The notes under the pieces: model-generated
What the model was told of the DNA's origin: nothing
What the model saw: the letters and a program-made list of their open reading frames with translations, nothing else
Database searches by the model: none
Position numbers and translations under genes: made by a program
NCBI RefSeq assembly: GCF_032854445.1
Contig: NC_088307.1
Coordinates: forward strand, 23,130,953 to 23,194,952
Length of the DNA stretch: 64,000 nucleotides
Source: Liolophura sinensis
Lineage: Eukaryota; Mollusca; Polyplacophora; Chitonida; Chitonidae
Reading direction: 5' to 3'
Shown: positions 35,240 through 48,500 of the stretch, in pieces
How positions within the stretch are numbered: the first letter of the stretch is position 1
How the letters are laid out: each line of letters begins with the position of its first letter

Positions 35240-35635
35240 ACATCATGTTAATGAACATCATGATTGTAAGAATGTATGCTTACATGGAATAATTCATGAT
35301 TATACGAATGCAATGTTACAAGAGAAAAATTCCATGACTGTAAGACTGTATGCTAACAAGGAACAATGCATGATTGTATTAAGCATGTATGCTTACAAGG
35401 AACAATTCATGACTGTAAGAATGTATGTTTACAAGGAATAATTCATGATTATACGAATGCAATTTTACAAGAGAAAAATTCCAAGACTGTAAGACTGTAT
35501 GCTAACAAGGAACAATGCATGATTGTGAAAATGCATGCATACAGGGAACAATTCATGACTGTAAGAATGTATGCTTACAAGGAACAATCCATGATTGTAA
35601 GAATGTATGCTTACATGCATGCTTACAGTACATTC
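35240..35635 (+). repeat. About 36-bp minisatellite
   Basis: Diverged units of AAGAATGTATGCTTACAAGG and AACAATTCATGACTGT. A repetitive open frame follows the array. Confidence 0.8.
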
Positions 35636-35730
35636 CTGACTGCATTATACATATACATGTAGAATGTAAGCAAACACTGAATGATTAAGCACTGTAAGCA
35701 TGTGAGCATACAAAGAACAAATGAGGACTG

Positions 35731-35907
35731 TAAGAATGTAAGCATACAATCTACAAGTCTTGATTGAAACACTGGACATGGAGCATACAGAATACAAGTC
35801 ACGCTTGTAAGAATGTAAGCATACAATCTACAAGTCTTGATTGAAACACTGGACATGGAGCATACAGAATACAAGTCACGCTTGTAAGAATGTAAGCATA
35901 CAAGTTC
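35731..35907 (+). repeat. 77-bp tandem duplication
   Basis: Two complete identical-looking units starting TAAGAATGTAAGCATACAAT (35731 and 35808) and the beginning of a third at 35885. Confidence 0.9.
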
Positions 35908-36125
35908 ATAACTACAAAGAAAAAATCCTGCTAAACAAAGCCAAACAAATCAAGCAAAATGAAATAGACATATAAAAGTGAATAAATGACCCACTGTCTA
36001 AGAGTACACAATAAAGCGATTATTTGACTGAATGAATGCCTGTGTGGTTACAACCTGGAAGAAATTAACTTCTACAGCATATCGATCTCATTCTGAATGA
36101 AATGAAGTTTCTAATGGATGTTGAT

Positions 36126-36131
36126 TTTATT
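36126..36131 (-). promoter_or_regulatory. Likely poly(A) signal of the copper transporter
   Basis: AATAAA on the minus strand, about 220 bases past the stop codon. Confidence 0.4.
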
Positions 36132-36349
36132 TCCATGAATAATTTTAAATATTACTGTCCTACGTATTGACTTCTCTGCTGGATTTGCCACAAAATAGTG
36201 AGAGTGGTATGTAATTCCATGTCACCACAAGTTTCAGTCAGTGATGATATGGTTGGAGTGACTACGGACGCGGTCACAAATTACAGACTGGTCAGGGTTC
36301 ATGCTGTCGTGGTCGAAGTAGAAGTACGTGCGTCAGAGGGCCACGCCCC

Positions 36350-36551
36350 CTAGTGGCAGTGTTCGTTAATGTCCACCACGATGGCGCGCTTCCAGCCGAA
36401 TGCGAAGTAGCCCGCGCCTGCGCCAAGCGCGATGGCTATACATAGCCAGGCGTTGTAAGTCATGAAAATCAACATAAGGAAGTAGCTGATGACGATCTGG
36501 ACCATATGTAGCAGCGTCTGGAGAAAGTGGGATCCGCTCAGCAAACGAGAC
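36350..36551 (-). CDS. SLC31A1: CTR1 exon 5, TM2, TM3 and HCH tail
   Basis: Acceptor CCCCATTTCAG, ends EHCH and [20 protein letters not shown] holds the MxxxM gate; [11 protein letters not shown] is TM3. Confidence 0.96.
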
Positions 36552-39500
36552 CTGAAATGGGGGCAAAATGAGAATGACCAGAAGGGCAACAAAATATTTC
36601 ATAAGTGAACCCAATGTTTTATTTATTTATTTATTTGATTGGTGTTTTACACCGTACTCGAGAATATTTCACTTATATTACAGCGGCCAGCATTACAGTT
36701 TGAGGAAACTGCCCAGGGGAAAACCCATGACCATCCACAGGTTGATGACAGACCTTCCCATGTATGGCTGCCCAATGTTTTAGTTATTGGTATCATTGTT
36801 GTTTTAAAGGATACATGAAAAGGTATTACAAACATATGGTTTTAAGGAAACTGAGAAGATACATGTAAGCCCAACAAATTTTGTATGCAGGCATATTTTT
36901 AATATTTTTTAATAACTTGTAAGTCCTGTACGTTATCCCATTTTTTTTTTCAATATTCAGAAATGACTTCGAGATGAAAATAATGGGAACGCACGACCAG
37001 TTTAGTGCCCCCTATCCGGGCTCTCACCCAAACAAAGTTGTTTTGACAACTATCATAACTGAATTCAAAACTGCAGGCCACATAATTTCTAGACTTAGGT
37101 CTTTATACAAACAGGATAAAAACCAAGTATTTCATCTAATCTTTAGCACTTGTTGCTTATCACTGGATGACATACTCTTCATGGTGAGAGAGCTGTTCAC
37201 TTTTTTGGAACATGTAACTGCCACTTACCATACAGAATATGTAACATGGTAATTCTTCAACTTTATCGAAGGTTTGCAAAATGTTTATTCAAGCATATCC
37301 TGATGGCACTGTTCTGTATAGACTGATAAAATTCGACTTTTTGTAAAGCCCTGAAATTGACCAATCCAACCAATGTAGTTTTGTCTCCAAAATCAAATTA
37401 AAAAGTTGAACAAATTGAACTTAAAGTTGCTCTTTCAATTGTGAAAAGCTTGAGGAATTTAGGTCACTTCATTCAGATCTAAAAACTCAATGCCAAGTAA
37501 AAACTGATTTCCGAGTGTCAATCAGTCAAGGGACTTACCCGACAGTTTTGTGTGTCTCTGTGAGCATGGTGTCTCCTGCACTCCCATTGGACACCGGCAT
37601 GCTGTGGTAGCGAACGTTGACATTGGCTTTTCTCAACAAGTGTTCTCTTAGCACTTTGAGGCCTTCGTAAAACATGGCGAGGAAGAAGACAGCCACACAG
37701 GCCCCAGCCATTTCTGTTCCACAAACAAACACACTTACGTTGGAATTTCATTTATATACCATTTTTTTTTCCCAACTTCATCTAAGTGTTGATAACAAGA
37801 ATTTGCATAGAAAACATCATTAAAATCAGACAATATCTGAAGCAGTTATACTGCATGAAAATCTACAGCCAATCAGAATGAAGGAAAATTGTTGAATATG
37901 CGAAACTTATGCACAGATTCGGCTGGTCTTTAAACTTGATCTGAGGGACCACAAGATGAACCTGAACATGAGTTTTTATCAAAATCGAACATGTTCGTGA
38001 AGCAATGATTTCAAGGAAATGACTGTTGTGCCATTCCTGCATTCATGACATCTGGATATATAAGCTAGTAATACTCACGTCCCACAGTTGTTACATGCAG
38101 CTGTTGAAACAGAATGTATTCCTTGAAGCCGGTGTGAAAGTACATCTGTAACAAAAAGAAAAACATAGTACATCTGTAAGTAAATAACTTAAGCACATAT
38201 GTAAGTAAATAACTTACGTACAGATGTAAATAAATAACTTAAATACATCTGTAAGTAAATAACTTAAGTACATCTGTAGGTAAATAACTTAAGTACATGT
38301 CTAAGTAAATAAACAAAGTACATCTTTAACAAAGAACAAAACAAAAAAATACAGTACATCTGTAAGAAAATAACACACATCTGTAAGAAAATCAACTAAG
38401 TAAACATCTCACACACAAAAACCCAAAACAAAGTATATTTGTAACAAAATGAACAATGTTTGACTAATTGTTGTACTTAAGCCATACTTAAGATCTTTCA
38501 ATTTAAGTGATGGTAGCCCTTTTTATAGGTGGAGGAACCTATAGGAGGCCCAGGTGTATGAAACAGTTTGCCGTGATCATCTTGGAACATGTAACATTAG
38601 TTAAGTTTGGGTGGCAGATACAAACCTATCATGAGAACAACTTTGTGTATCTCAATTTTTGGTACGTGTAGTACACATGCACTGTAACGTCACAGAAGAA
38701 AATGATGTGTTCTGCTGCGAGTTTACACTAACAAGCCTGCTCTCAGCTCTCATTGGCTGAGAGGCTACACACCCCCAGCATAAATAACAGCGTGTCAAAG
38801 ATGGAGGACGTCATGTAGTTAGCGATTTATTCCAGCTTTGCCGTTTTCAGGCTTTACGTGTATGGCGAGGAAAACTCGCAAAATTATGCAGCAGGCACCA
38901 CCAGATAGAAAAAAATGTACTCTTTTCAGCCTATAGCGTCATGTTTTTAAGTTTTCTTCTCCTTTAACATATTACTGCATACGTATGAGACAAAGATCAA
39001 CAAACAATTGCACACGTTCATGCCATTCTATTACTTAGAAGAGCATGTATATGAATCTGTGGTTGCCCATCACAAGCCTCGCTCCACCTAAAACTGGTTA
39101 TGGTAAATTAGTATTGTAAAGTAAGACCATAATTTTAATTTTATCGACAATGCTCTGGAGATGCTTTAAAAAAAAAAGCATTGATTAACTGAGTCTTTAT
39201 AGCAAGGCTGTAGTCTGATTCTACACTGCATATTAGGAGATAAAAACACACGTTTCATGAATCCCTTAACAAGTCATCCTTTAGGCTAACCCTACCCTCA
39301 AAATTCTCTTTTCACCTGACCCAAACACAACGGACAGTAACCAAACCCGTTTCTGCTTGCACTTACCATCATGCTGTGCTCCATGCTAAGATTGCCATGC
39401 CCGCTATGGTCCATAGCAACGCCTCCGCTGCTGCCCCCCATATCCATCCCGCTCATGGAATGCCCTGAGTGATCACCAGCATTCATCATGTGTGTGGTTG

Positions 39501-42500
39501 TTTCGTGGCCCGTCTACCAAAACAAAAAAAAAAAGACACATCAGTCTGTTTATTTGTTTCTTTTACATCAGAATATTTCATTTGTACACTATCTATCACA
39601 TCTAACAGCCCAGTGGAAATCACCAGGCTGCATTTGCTGACAAATACACTAACTAAAAGCTGTAGCTGAACCAACAAAGCTAGTAGTTGTACTCAAGCAT
39701 TGCAACTTCACATTTTAATTTAGGTTTTTATCCCACGCCAGAGCACTTTCACTCCTACAACAGATGTCACATTTATGCTTGGGCAAAGATTACCAGAGTT
39801 AAAACAGCAAACTGGACTCATATATGCATGTAACCTCACCTGATAATTTTAAATTATTCCTTTTAATACCAGACTGAAGAGTTTTTCACTCATATGATGG
39901 CAGTTAAATTATGTAAAGAGGGGAACTGGGGTGCACATGGTTAATTAAACCACTAACATTTGGCGGGTTAGTGACAAACTTCATGTCCTTCAAGATACAG
40001 TATTCATGTCATACTGGTTGAAGAAAAAGTGGTCTTCACAGAACATGTTAAACTGTCCAAACAAGGCTTAATTATCAAGAAATAAAAAAAAAAGCCACAA
40101 AACTGATTAAAAAATTATATTTTTCTTTCTTGGCATATATTTCTTCACTTTACTTAAAACCATATAGTACCTCTTCATGTATCCTTTATAACATAACACT
40201 GTTCTCATGTACCAAAATCTGTTTTGTCTGCTGACAATGCTGCACAATGTACATGTAATTAAACTTTTAAAACGTAATTTCTGGGGGCCTCCATGGCTCA
40301 GTTGGTTAGTGCGTTAGCACAGCCTAATGACCAAGGAGCCTGGCTTCCTCTCCAGCCGTAAGTGGGAAGGTCTGTCAGCAACCTGCAGATGGTTGTGGGT
40401 TTCCCCCGGGCTTTGCCTAGTTTCCTCCCACCATAATGCTGACAACCGTAGAAGTGAAATATTCTTGAGTACGGCATAAAACACTAATCAAATAAATAAA
40501 TAAATAACTTAAAAAGTAATTTCAAGGTTACTGTATAAGAACTACATTTCATCAAATTTTTTTTATGGTTATGAATTGTATGAGAACTAAATGTACATGT
40601 ATTTTTAATGTGATTCCTGGAATGTTAACTTTCTTTCTTTAGTTTAAAAAGCGTTTGCTTCCTGACTGTTCTGAATTTGGATGGTCAACCACTGATTTGA
40701 ATGCATTTCCATGTCAAAAGACAACCGCTTTCATGATTATACCATGTACATGTCTGAAAAACTGCTGATACAGTGTTAAGGCATAACCTTGCCGTCAAGC
40801 ATTCATTCACTCACTCAGAAAAAAAAAGATGGCCGCTTAACATGTTTCCGAGTTTCAGTGGACAGTACGAATGTCACTTCTATTACGATGTTATGTATAA
40901 CCTGCAGTGTCTGGTTGGTGCTGTAGTCTTGTGTCATCCCTGTTAATACAGACTTTGATCTTGTAATACAGACTTTGACCTTCTGTGAGTATTACTCTTA
41001 CCTGTCCGTGTGCCTAAACTCTTGCTCTATATACTGTCCCACTTTGTTTGAGCATTTCATGCAGCAAAACTATTAAGTGGCTCATTCTGTATGAATCTGA
41101 GAGTTATATTGACTTTAGAAGTGTTCTGAGGTTTGCTGACATTCTACTGGAAAAATCTTATGTTTTTCAAAGTATTTATTTTATAACATTTATTTGCCTA
41201 GCTAAAAATGGTCTTTCCTGGGTGTAAATTTTTAGGTCATTTTCCATATGTTATTGTGTTGTAAAGATTCTAACAATCCATCCTGTTATTATAGCACAGG
41301 AGAAGCATACATTTAGTGCGTAAAATTTACAAAAAATTTACAGCATGAGGACAATATTGAAATATTATTTGTGCTTATATACTTATTTATTTCTAAAGAA
41401 TATTTCACTTATATGATGGCAGCCAGTATTAAGGTGAGAGGAAACTGGGCAGAGCCCGGGTAAAACCCACAACCATCAGAAAGTTGCTGAAAGGTTCTTC
41501 CCCCTTCTGGCCACAGAAGAAGCCAGCATGTGTGCTTGTATATATAATACTATATTTCACTTTCACACCTGTACAAAGTATGGTGGTCAGTTTTAAGTGG
41601 AGAGGAATGGGAGTGTCCCATGTACAGGTAACCACTGGCATTTTCTCAAGTACAGGCAGAAGATGAACATCCTCAAATGAGACATAAATGAATGTGATAT
41701 TGGTAGAAAGTAGGTCAGTATTGTATCCAGAAAACTTGATGCAAGAGCAGTGCTATATTAAAGAGGCTGTAACAGAGATTTTTGGCCAAAAAAAATCTGA
41801 ATTCACAAATCAAACCAAATCAAATCAAAAGTATACCGTATTTACCAGGAAAACCTCAAATTATTGTCTGTAAGAACATATCAGAATTCTACATTTATGA
41901 TATATATTGTTAATATGATTCTAAAGTATTAAATTTGACCCATTTTAAAAATGTAAGGAACTTTCTTTCCGATCTCGAACAGTAAAATGTTCAGACGAGG
42001 CTAATACTTTGTTAAAAGTAATTATTTTGTGCTATTCTAAATTGTGCAAAAAAAAGAAGAAAAAAAAAATTGGACTTGCAGTGATGGATATTTTCCAAAA
42101 AATCTCCTGTATAGTCTCTTTAATGAACAATTAAAGTACATAAATCATAGTCAGGGAGAAGAATCTTTATGCTCTGTACAGAAATAGACACCACAAAGAC
42201 GTAAATAGTATGAAGGTTAAAATTACACCCACATGCACATGTAGAGCAAGTTATTAACAAAATCATCTGATGTAAAGTAAAACTTCAGAAATGACATCTA
42301 GCACTTCACACACACCTGTTGACTGGTATTTTTACCTGTACTTCCCTTAAGTAAGCTCATATCCTGGGTTAAACCGCCGGGTGTGTCAAACCACAGGTTA
42401 ACGAGCTTTTCAGCCTGCCTATGACCTAAGCAAGGAACATATGACCAGGTGAGAGGGTTCCTGTTTAAACTCAGGGCATGGGGACAGGCTGACCCTCACA

Positions 42501-45500
42501 CACACTCCAGCACACAGGTACACCCAGAGTATCACCCGGACGTGCCAGAGAAGCTTACTTACCCTCCATCAACCCTGATACATCCCACACTAAGCCACTG
42601 TATTGTACTTTAGACATGATAAACGAGGGTATAAGGGAATAAGACCTCCTATGAAGTGTACACTGTATGTATTTCACCCAAAATTTGGCATTTTTCTAAG
42701 GACACATTTTGCTTGATTCTTATTGATTAATCCCCATAATAAGGCAACTGAAGAGTTTTTTTTTATTGAAGTTTGATCAATTATTTATCAGAAAAACTCG
42801 AGTTGGCATCAAAACTTTCTTTGTAGCCTTTATATGCTTAATTCTGGTATGACATTATACAGTCTATTAACTTCATTGACATGTACAACATACCATGCAT
42901 ATATCACAAGGCATTTGACACTTTCAACATGCACTTTTTTGCTGACAAGATTAAGTCCTTTGATCTGTGTATTTGTATCAATATGCATGATAGATGAATT
43001 ACTCACATACACCCAATGAGTCATGTACACAAACTGGCTTTCCTCGCATTCCCAGAATGAAAAACAAATACATGTATCCCTACATCTATGATCTAGAGAC
43101 ACTCCCACACAAACATTTTGGTTGGAGAAATTATAATTCTGACTACTTAGAAAAATTCTCCCATGCCTGAATCATGCACAACAAACATTACAAATACTTG
43201 TTTCAAAACAACTCATTTCCAACAGCCATGGCCACTGGTGTATTATCAAATCTCCACAAATTTCACATACATTGTAAAAGCTCCTATAAGTTCCTGTTAA
43301 ACACCTGCTTTTAGCTCATTAATTTTATCAAGATTGTTCCTGCAACCAATATTTCCAGACATTCTGAGAGAGCTATGGTGTGTAGAAAAATAATTTGCAT
43401 AGTTTTATGAAGTTTGCATCTTAAATGACACAAACAAGTAAGTTTTAAGAGTCATTTTTATAATAATTGCCGGAATTTCTCACAACTATTTTCGTACCAG
43501 ATGTTGCCTAGGTTACAGTGCCTTAAGACAGCATCATTTACAAAAAAGTTGAGAAAAACTGATTTACAAAGTCTTGTGAAAGTGGATCCTAATCCAAAAC
43601 ACATATACCTACACCTATATGTCTACATTATACCCAATATCTTAGCGCTACGATATTTATTATCGATTATTTTATTATTCTGGTGTATTTAAAATACAAG
43701 TTAACTTTTTTGTTCCAAATGTACACGTAGGGAGCACAATGCAATGTCCAACATACAATCAAGCTGTAAGTGTATGGGCAACTTAACTTCTGTTGCCAGT
43801 TCAAATGCATGTTCATATATTTATATTAATTAACTAAATTACACCTGAAGCCTTGTAGAATAAATTTGACTAAAAACTCTGATGTCTGCTTTTCCTTAAG
43901 GTATGACCAAGGGTTGCCCAGAATTCTACAAACTTGCCACTGTACTAAACCAGTAAAAGAAACTTTAACACAAAATCTTATTTATTTATATGATTGATGT
44001 TTTACTGCATACTCAAGAATATTTCACTTATATGACAACAGCCAACACTATGGTGGGAAGACACCAGGCTCTTGAAACCCATGACTTTCCGCTTGTTAAG
44101 AGATCTTCTCATGTATGCTGAGAGATGAAGCTAGCATGAACTGGACTTGAACTCACAGCAATCACACTGGTTAGAGGATCCTGGGTCACTCCGGCCCGCT
44201 AATGTTCCAAACCCCTTGGCCACAGAGGCCCACAAAAGCTAAGTCTACATTTAAATGCTGACTAATACGTGTGTACCTCAAATCAACACGTCCCCCGGAC
44301 TCTGCCCGGTTTCCTCCTACCATAAGGGTGGCCGCCGTCGCATAAGTGAAATATTCTTCAGTAAGGCGTAAAACAACAATTGAATAAAAAAATCAATCAA
44401 ACAAATCAAAACAAGCGCAGAAACAAGTGTTATATAACAACCCTAATTCTGCAATACTGTCCATCGCCCCTACACCCGATATTTTGAACATTCTATGAGA
44501 AGGTGTAGAGAAATAATTTGCACAGAGTTATGAAGCTTGCATTTTCAATGACACGAAGAAATAATTTTTTGCATCATTTTCCTAACAGCTGTATGCATAA
44601 CTTTCACTGAAAAAAGAGTCACAGTGATTGAAAAGGTTGAAGATTTACAGTACTGGTCATTGATGTACCTCAACATTATACATGTATTTAAATATAAATC
44701 CTAAAAAATTAATGCAAAAACGCACCCTCAATAAATCTAAACAAATCAAGCACAAATCTGCAATAGCTATGACATAAGTACATTTCGCAATAAGGCAATA
44801 AGTCAATGTTGTTTTGCACACCGGCTATCAGTTTGAGTCAGAGGCACATGTTACAAGATAAGATGTGAAAAAATTGAACCATATGACCTAAAGACAGAAA
44901 GAGCGACTTAATATAGACATGATAGAGCTGTTGTCAATAGTGAAAAAACCTAACTGAACCCAGACACTAATTCTTTCTCACATTAAGACCTCACCTTCAA
45001 AATTACTGAATTTACACTGAAAACAGACCTTTACTGATATTTAAGAAAGTATGATGAGGCTTTCAACATTCTTTATAAATAACCATCTTCAGAGTCTAAG
45101 ACAAGCATGTTAATTTTTCATATGCATTCACATTTACCTGGAAAGATGGCACTTTTAAGGGAAGAGAATCTACAGGTATTTCTTCAGAATCTGCTTAAAG
45201 GTCTTCTATTAGATGACCCTCTATGAGTAAAAAGTATACTGATTAGTTTTAGCTATTAGGAATATTCTGATTTCCCTTACAGTCAACTGAAAAATACTCA
45301 TCCCTGGAGGTTACATATTGAGAAGGTAAGCATAAAGTTTGGTATACTTACTGATATATACGACCAGTCGCTGAGCTATATATGCTTCTACCTGCACAGA
45401 ATAACCCTGCTTCTTAACCCCAAACAACAGATCTATAAGTCAAAACTTTTGACTGGATCTATTTTACCACTGTCTGCAGACACACGGGACACTTCTATGT

Positions 45501-48500
45501 GCACGCAGTATATGCCCATCTAAAACTTCCAAGACACTGAAGGTATGTAGCAATTTTACCAAGTCATTCCTCCCGTTTTACTCTCTGCACGCAGATGTGT
45601 TTTGCATTGTACATGTATTTCCTATGCTGAATTACAGGTGTATCTCTTACCTACCCACAAACAGGAAGATAGTATTCCTTTTCAAACTCACGAGGGTGAA
45701 ACGGTGAGGCTATGTAACCCACATTTCTTATTGCTCCTTAACTTGACAGTATGCAGTTACCTGCGTTCATTCAGGTAGGTCGTATAAACACACAACCTTA
45801 TCACAGTCAAGTGATCTCACAGTGACCATGATGACATACATGTACATGTGCACGTAGGCATGTCAGAAAGGCCCATGAATATGGTAGACATTCAAACCAA
45901 AGAACATAACAAGGGAGACAACCCACATTCTTAGCCTCAACTACAAATCTCAGGCTTGTGTACTTGCAAAAAACAATTCTGGAGTGAGGCATTTAACATC
46001 AGCTGTAGTACATAAATAAGCATTAACCTTCTTTAGTACCATGTAATCCTTATATTGATCCTACATCACTTGCAAAAAATTTACCCATCCGCAGCTACTG
46101 TGTTTTTAGCCCAACCTATTTCCTCTAAAATTCCTGGTTTGTTCATTTTAGCCAATATATATGTAATTGTAGCAGGAATATTGAGTTTCTTTTTTCTCAC
46201 ATGGCCAGACCATCTAATGAACAACATTCTCATATCTTTACTTTTCCAAAAAGGCTGGTAAAAAAATGTAATATTTTACTTTCAACACTAGTAACGTCTG
46301 TCCCAAATTTTATAACATGTAGGGTATACCATAATCAACATATTCAAAATGTTTCCATTTCTCAGGAGTCCAAATATAATGTGGTAATGTGCAAACATGG
46401 TAAAAATCGATTTACCTGTAGACGGATTCATCCAGCAAAACACAAAATACTCCAGTTTTGCTACTAGACAATAATGGGCACAGTGTACACAAGTAATATG
46501 CCCCTTGTTTGGCTCTGAAAACAATAATGATGCTGATGTGATTTGGCAATACATCAACCTTTGGCGTTAAATTGATGGGCCCTCGGCCAGATAAATTCAT
46601 CATGACGTCTCACCCTTTATGGCGGTTACTAACTTCATACATTTCTGCATTATGTCACTGAATAACTTTGCACCTAATGGTGTGTTTTTTGGCCTGGATA
46701 TTGGTCTGATATGGGCCGCATTGACTGTTAACCAGCTCAGACCATGTGAAGACCCTCGATACGATACTGAGGGACTATTTATTTACTTATTTATTTACCT
46801 GATTGTTGCTAACGTGGTACTGAGGAATATTTCACTTATTCACATTATCGTGGGAGGAAATCAGGGCAGAGGTTACTGGATCCCAACGGCCATCTGCAGG
46901 TTGCTGGCAGACTTTCTCCACGTATGACTGGAGAGGAAGCCACCATGAGCCAGACTTGAAGTCACAGCGACTGTATTGGTGAGAAGCTCATAAGCCATGA
47001 TATGTTGCGCTAACATGATAACCACTTGGCCACGGAGGCCGCAAAGACAATACAAAAAACCCTTGATTAGTGATTATTTACTGACTTCATGTAATTTATT
47101 TATTTACTTATTTGATTGGTGTTTTACGCCATACTCAAGAATATTTCACTTATACGACAACGGTCAGCATTATGGTGGGTGGAAACCGGGCAGAGCCCGG
47201 GGGAAACCCACGACCATCCGCAGGTTGCTGACAAACCTTCCCACGTACGGCCGGCGAGGAAGCCAGCATGAGCTGGACTTGAACTCACAGCGTTTTGCCA
47301 TCCTTACATTGCTTCGGCTGTCACAGTTTTCCAGCTGTAAAATTTGTTTTGCCACACTCTTCAATATGTGAACAAGGCTAGCTGTGTGATGTTTTGCCAG
47401 TTAGATTTTCAGCAAAGACGTTTAAAAATAAACACGAAGACCATATAAAGAACACTGCCATGACACAGATAACCCTTTCCATTCCTTTTGACACACATGC
47501 AGATTAGATATATACAACTAGCGTGGTTTTGTCTTCAAAATCAAATATAAAATGTGCATAAAGGGTGCTGAAAGTTGCTCTTTTATAAGCGAAAAGGTTG
47601 AAGAAATAGGGTAAACATGCCCTGTTACAAATTCAGCTCCCTGCTAAAAAACAAACTACACCGTAACTAATTTTGAAAATCGACAGAAAAACCCCCATGT
47701 TGAGCATTTTCCTAGGAAGGTTATATACATCAACCACTCCAGCAGAATTTGTTTGGTAAACATAGTTTGTTTAGAGAACAAAAGCCCCACGCCAAAACCA
47801 GCCGCGTCAGGGTGAGTTGTGGGGACATAAGATTGACAGTGCCGAGGTGAAAATCTGGGGGGAGAGCGAGGGGAGAGGGTTGGCGGGATGTCATTACATG
47901 TACATTATAATATCCACAGTCAACATCACGTATATATGTACAAGTTGTGTTTAATGAGTCAGCAAAAACAGTTTTTTTTGTTTTCTTGAAAAAAGTATTG
48001 CTATTTTTATTGGCCCTGAGAGGTGAACTCTTCAAGAGTATGAGCAGTATTCGCTTTATCGTTCATGCAAGAGAAGATTCTCAATATGTTCAACTCTTGT
48101 TTTATTCTTACAGGCATATCTATATTTCACTTTTAACATGTACTTTATAATAATGATTCCATTAGATTGCAAAATCTATTAATTTAGGCAACATTTCACG
48201 AATTTTACTGGTACTTTTAGGGTCATTGTGAGGCAAGTTTAGAGAGGCCTAACAATGCACACACAATAGTCTTTTCTACTCTGCTGTGTGAGAAGGTCTG
48301 GCAGCAACCTGCGGACAGTCGTGGGTTTCCCCCGGGCTATGCCCGGTTTCCACCCACCATAATGCTGGCCGTCGTCGTATAAGTGAAATATTCTTGAGCA
48401 CGGCGTAAAAAACACCAATCAAATAAATAAATAAATGAATTTCTGCGCTGTGTGGATAAAAAAATGTGTTTTCTCACGAAATCCTGAAACGATCTTAATC

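Noticed and set aside
35366..35662. 98-codon repetitive frame
   Set aside because: Minisatellite period of about 36 bp; no domain.
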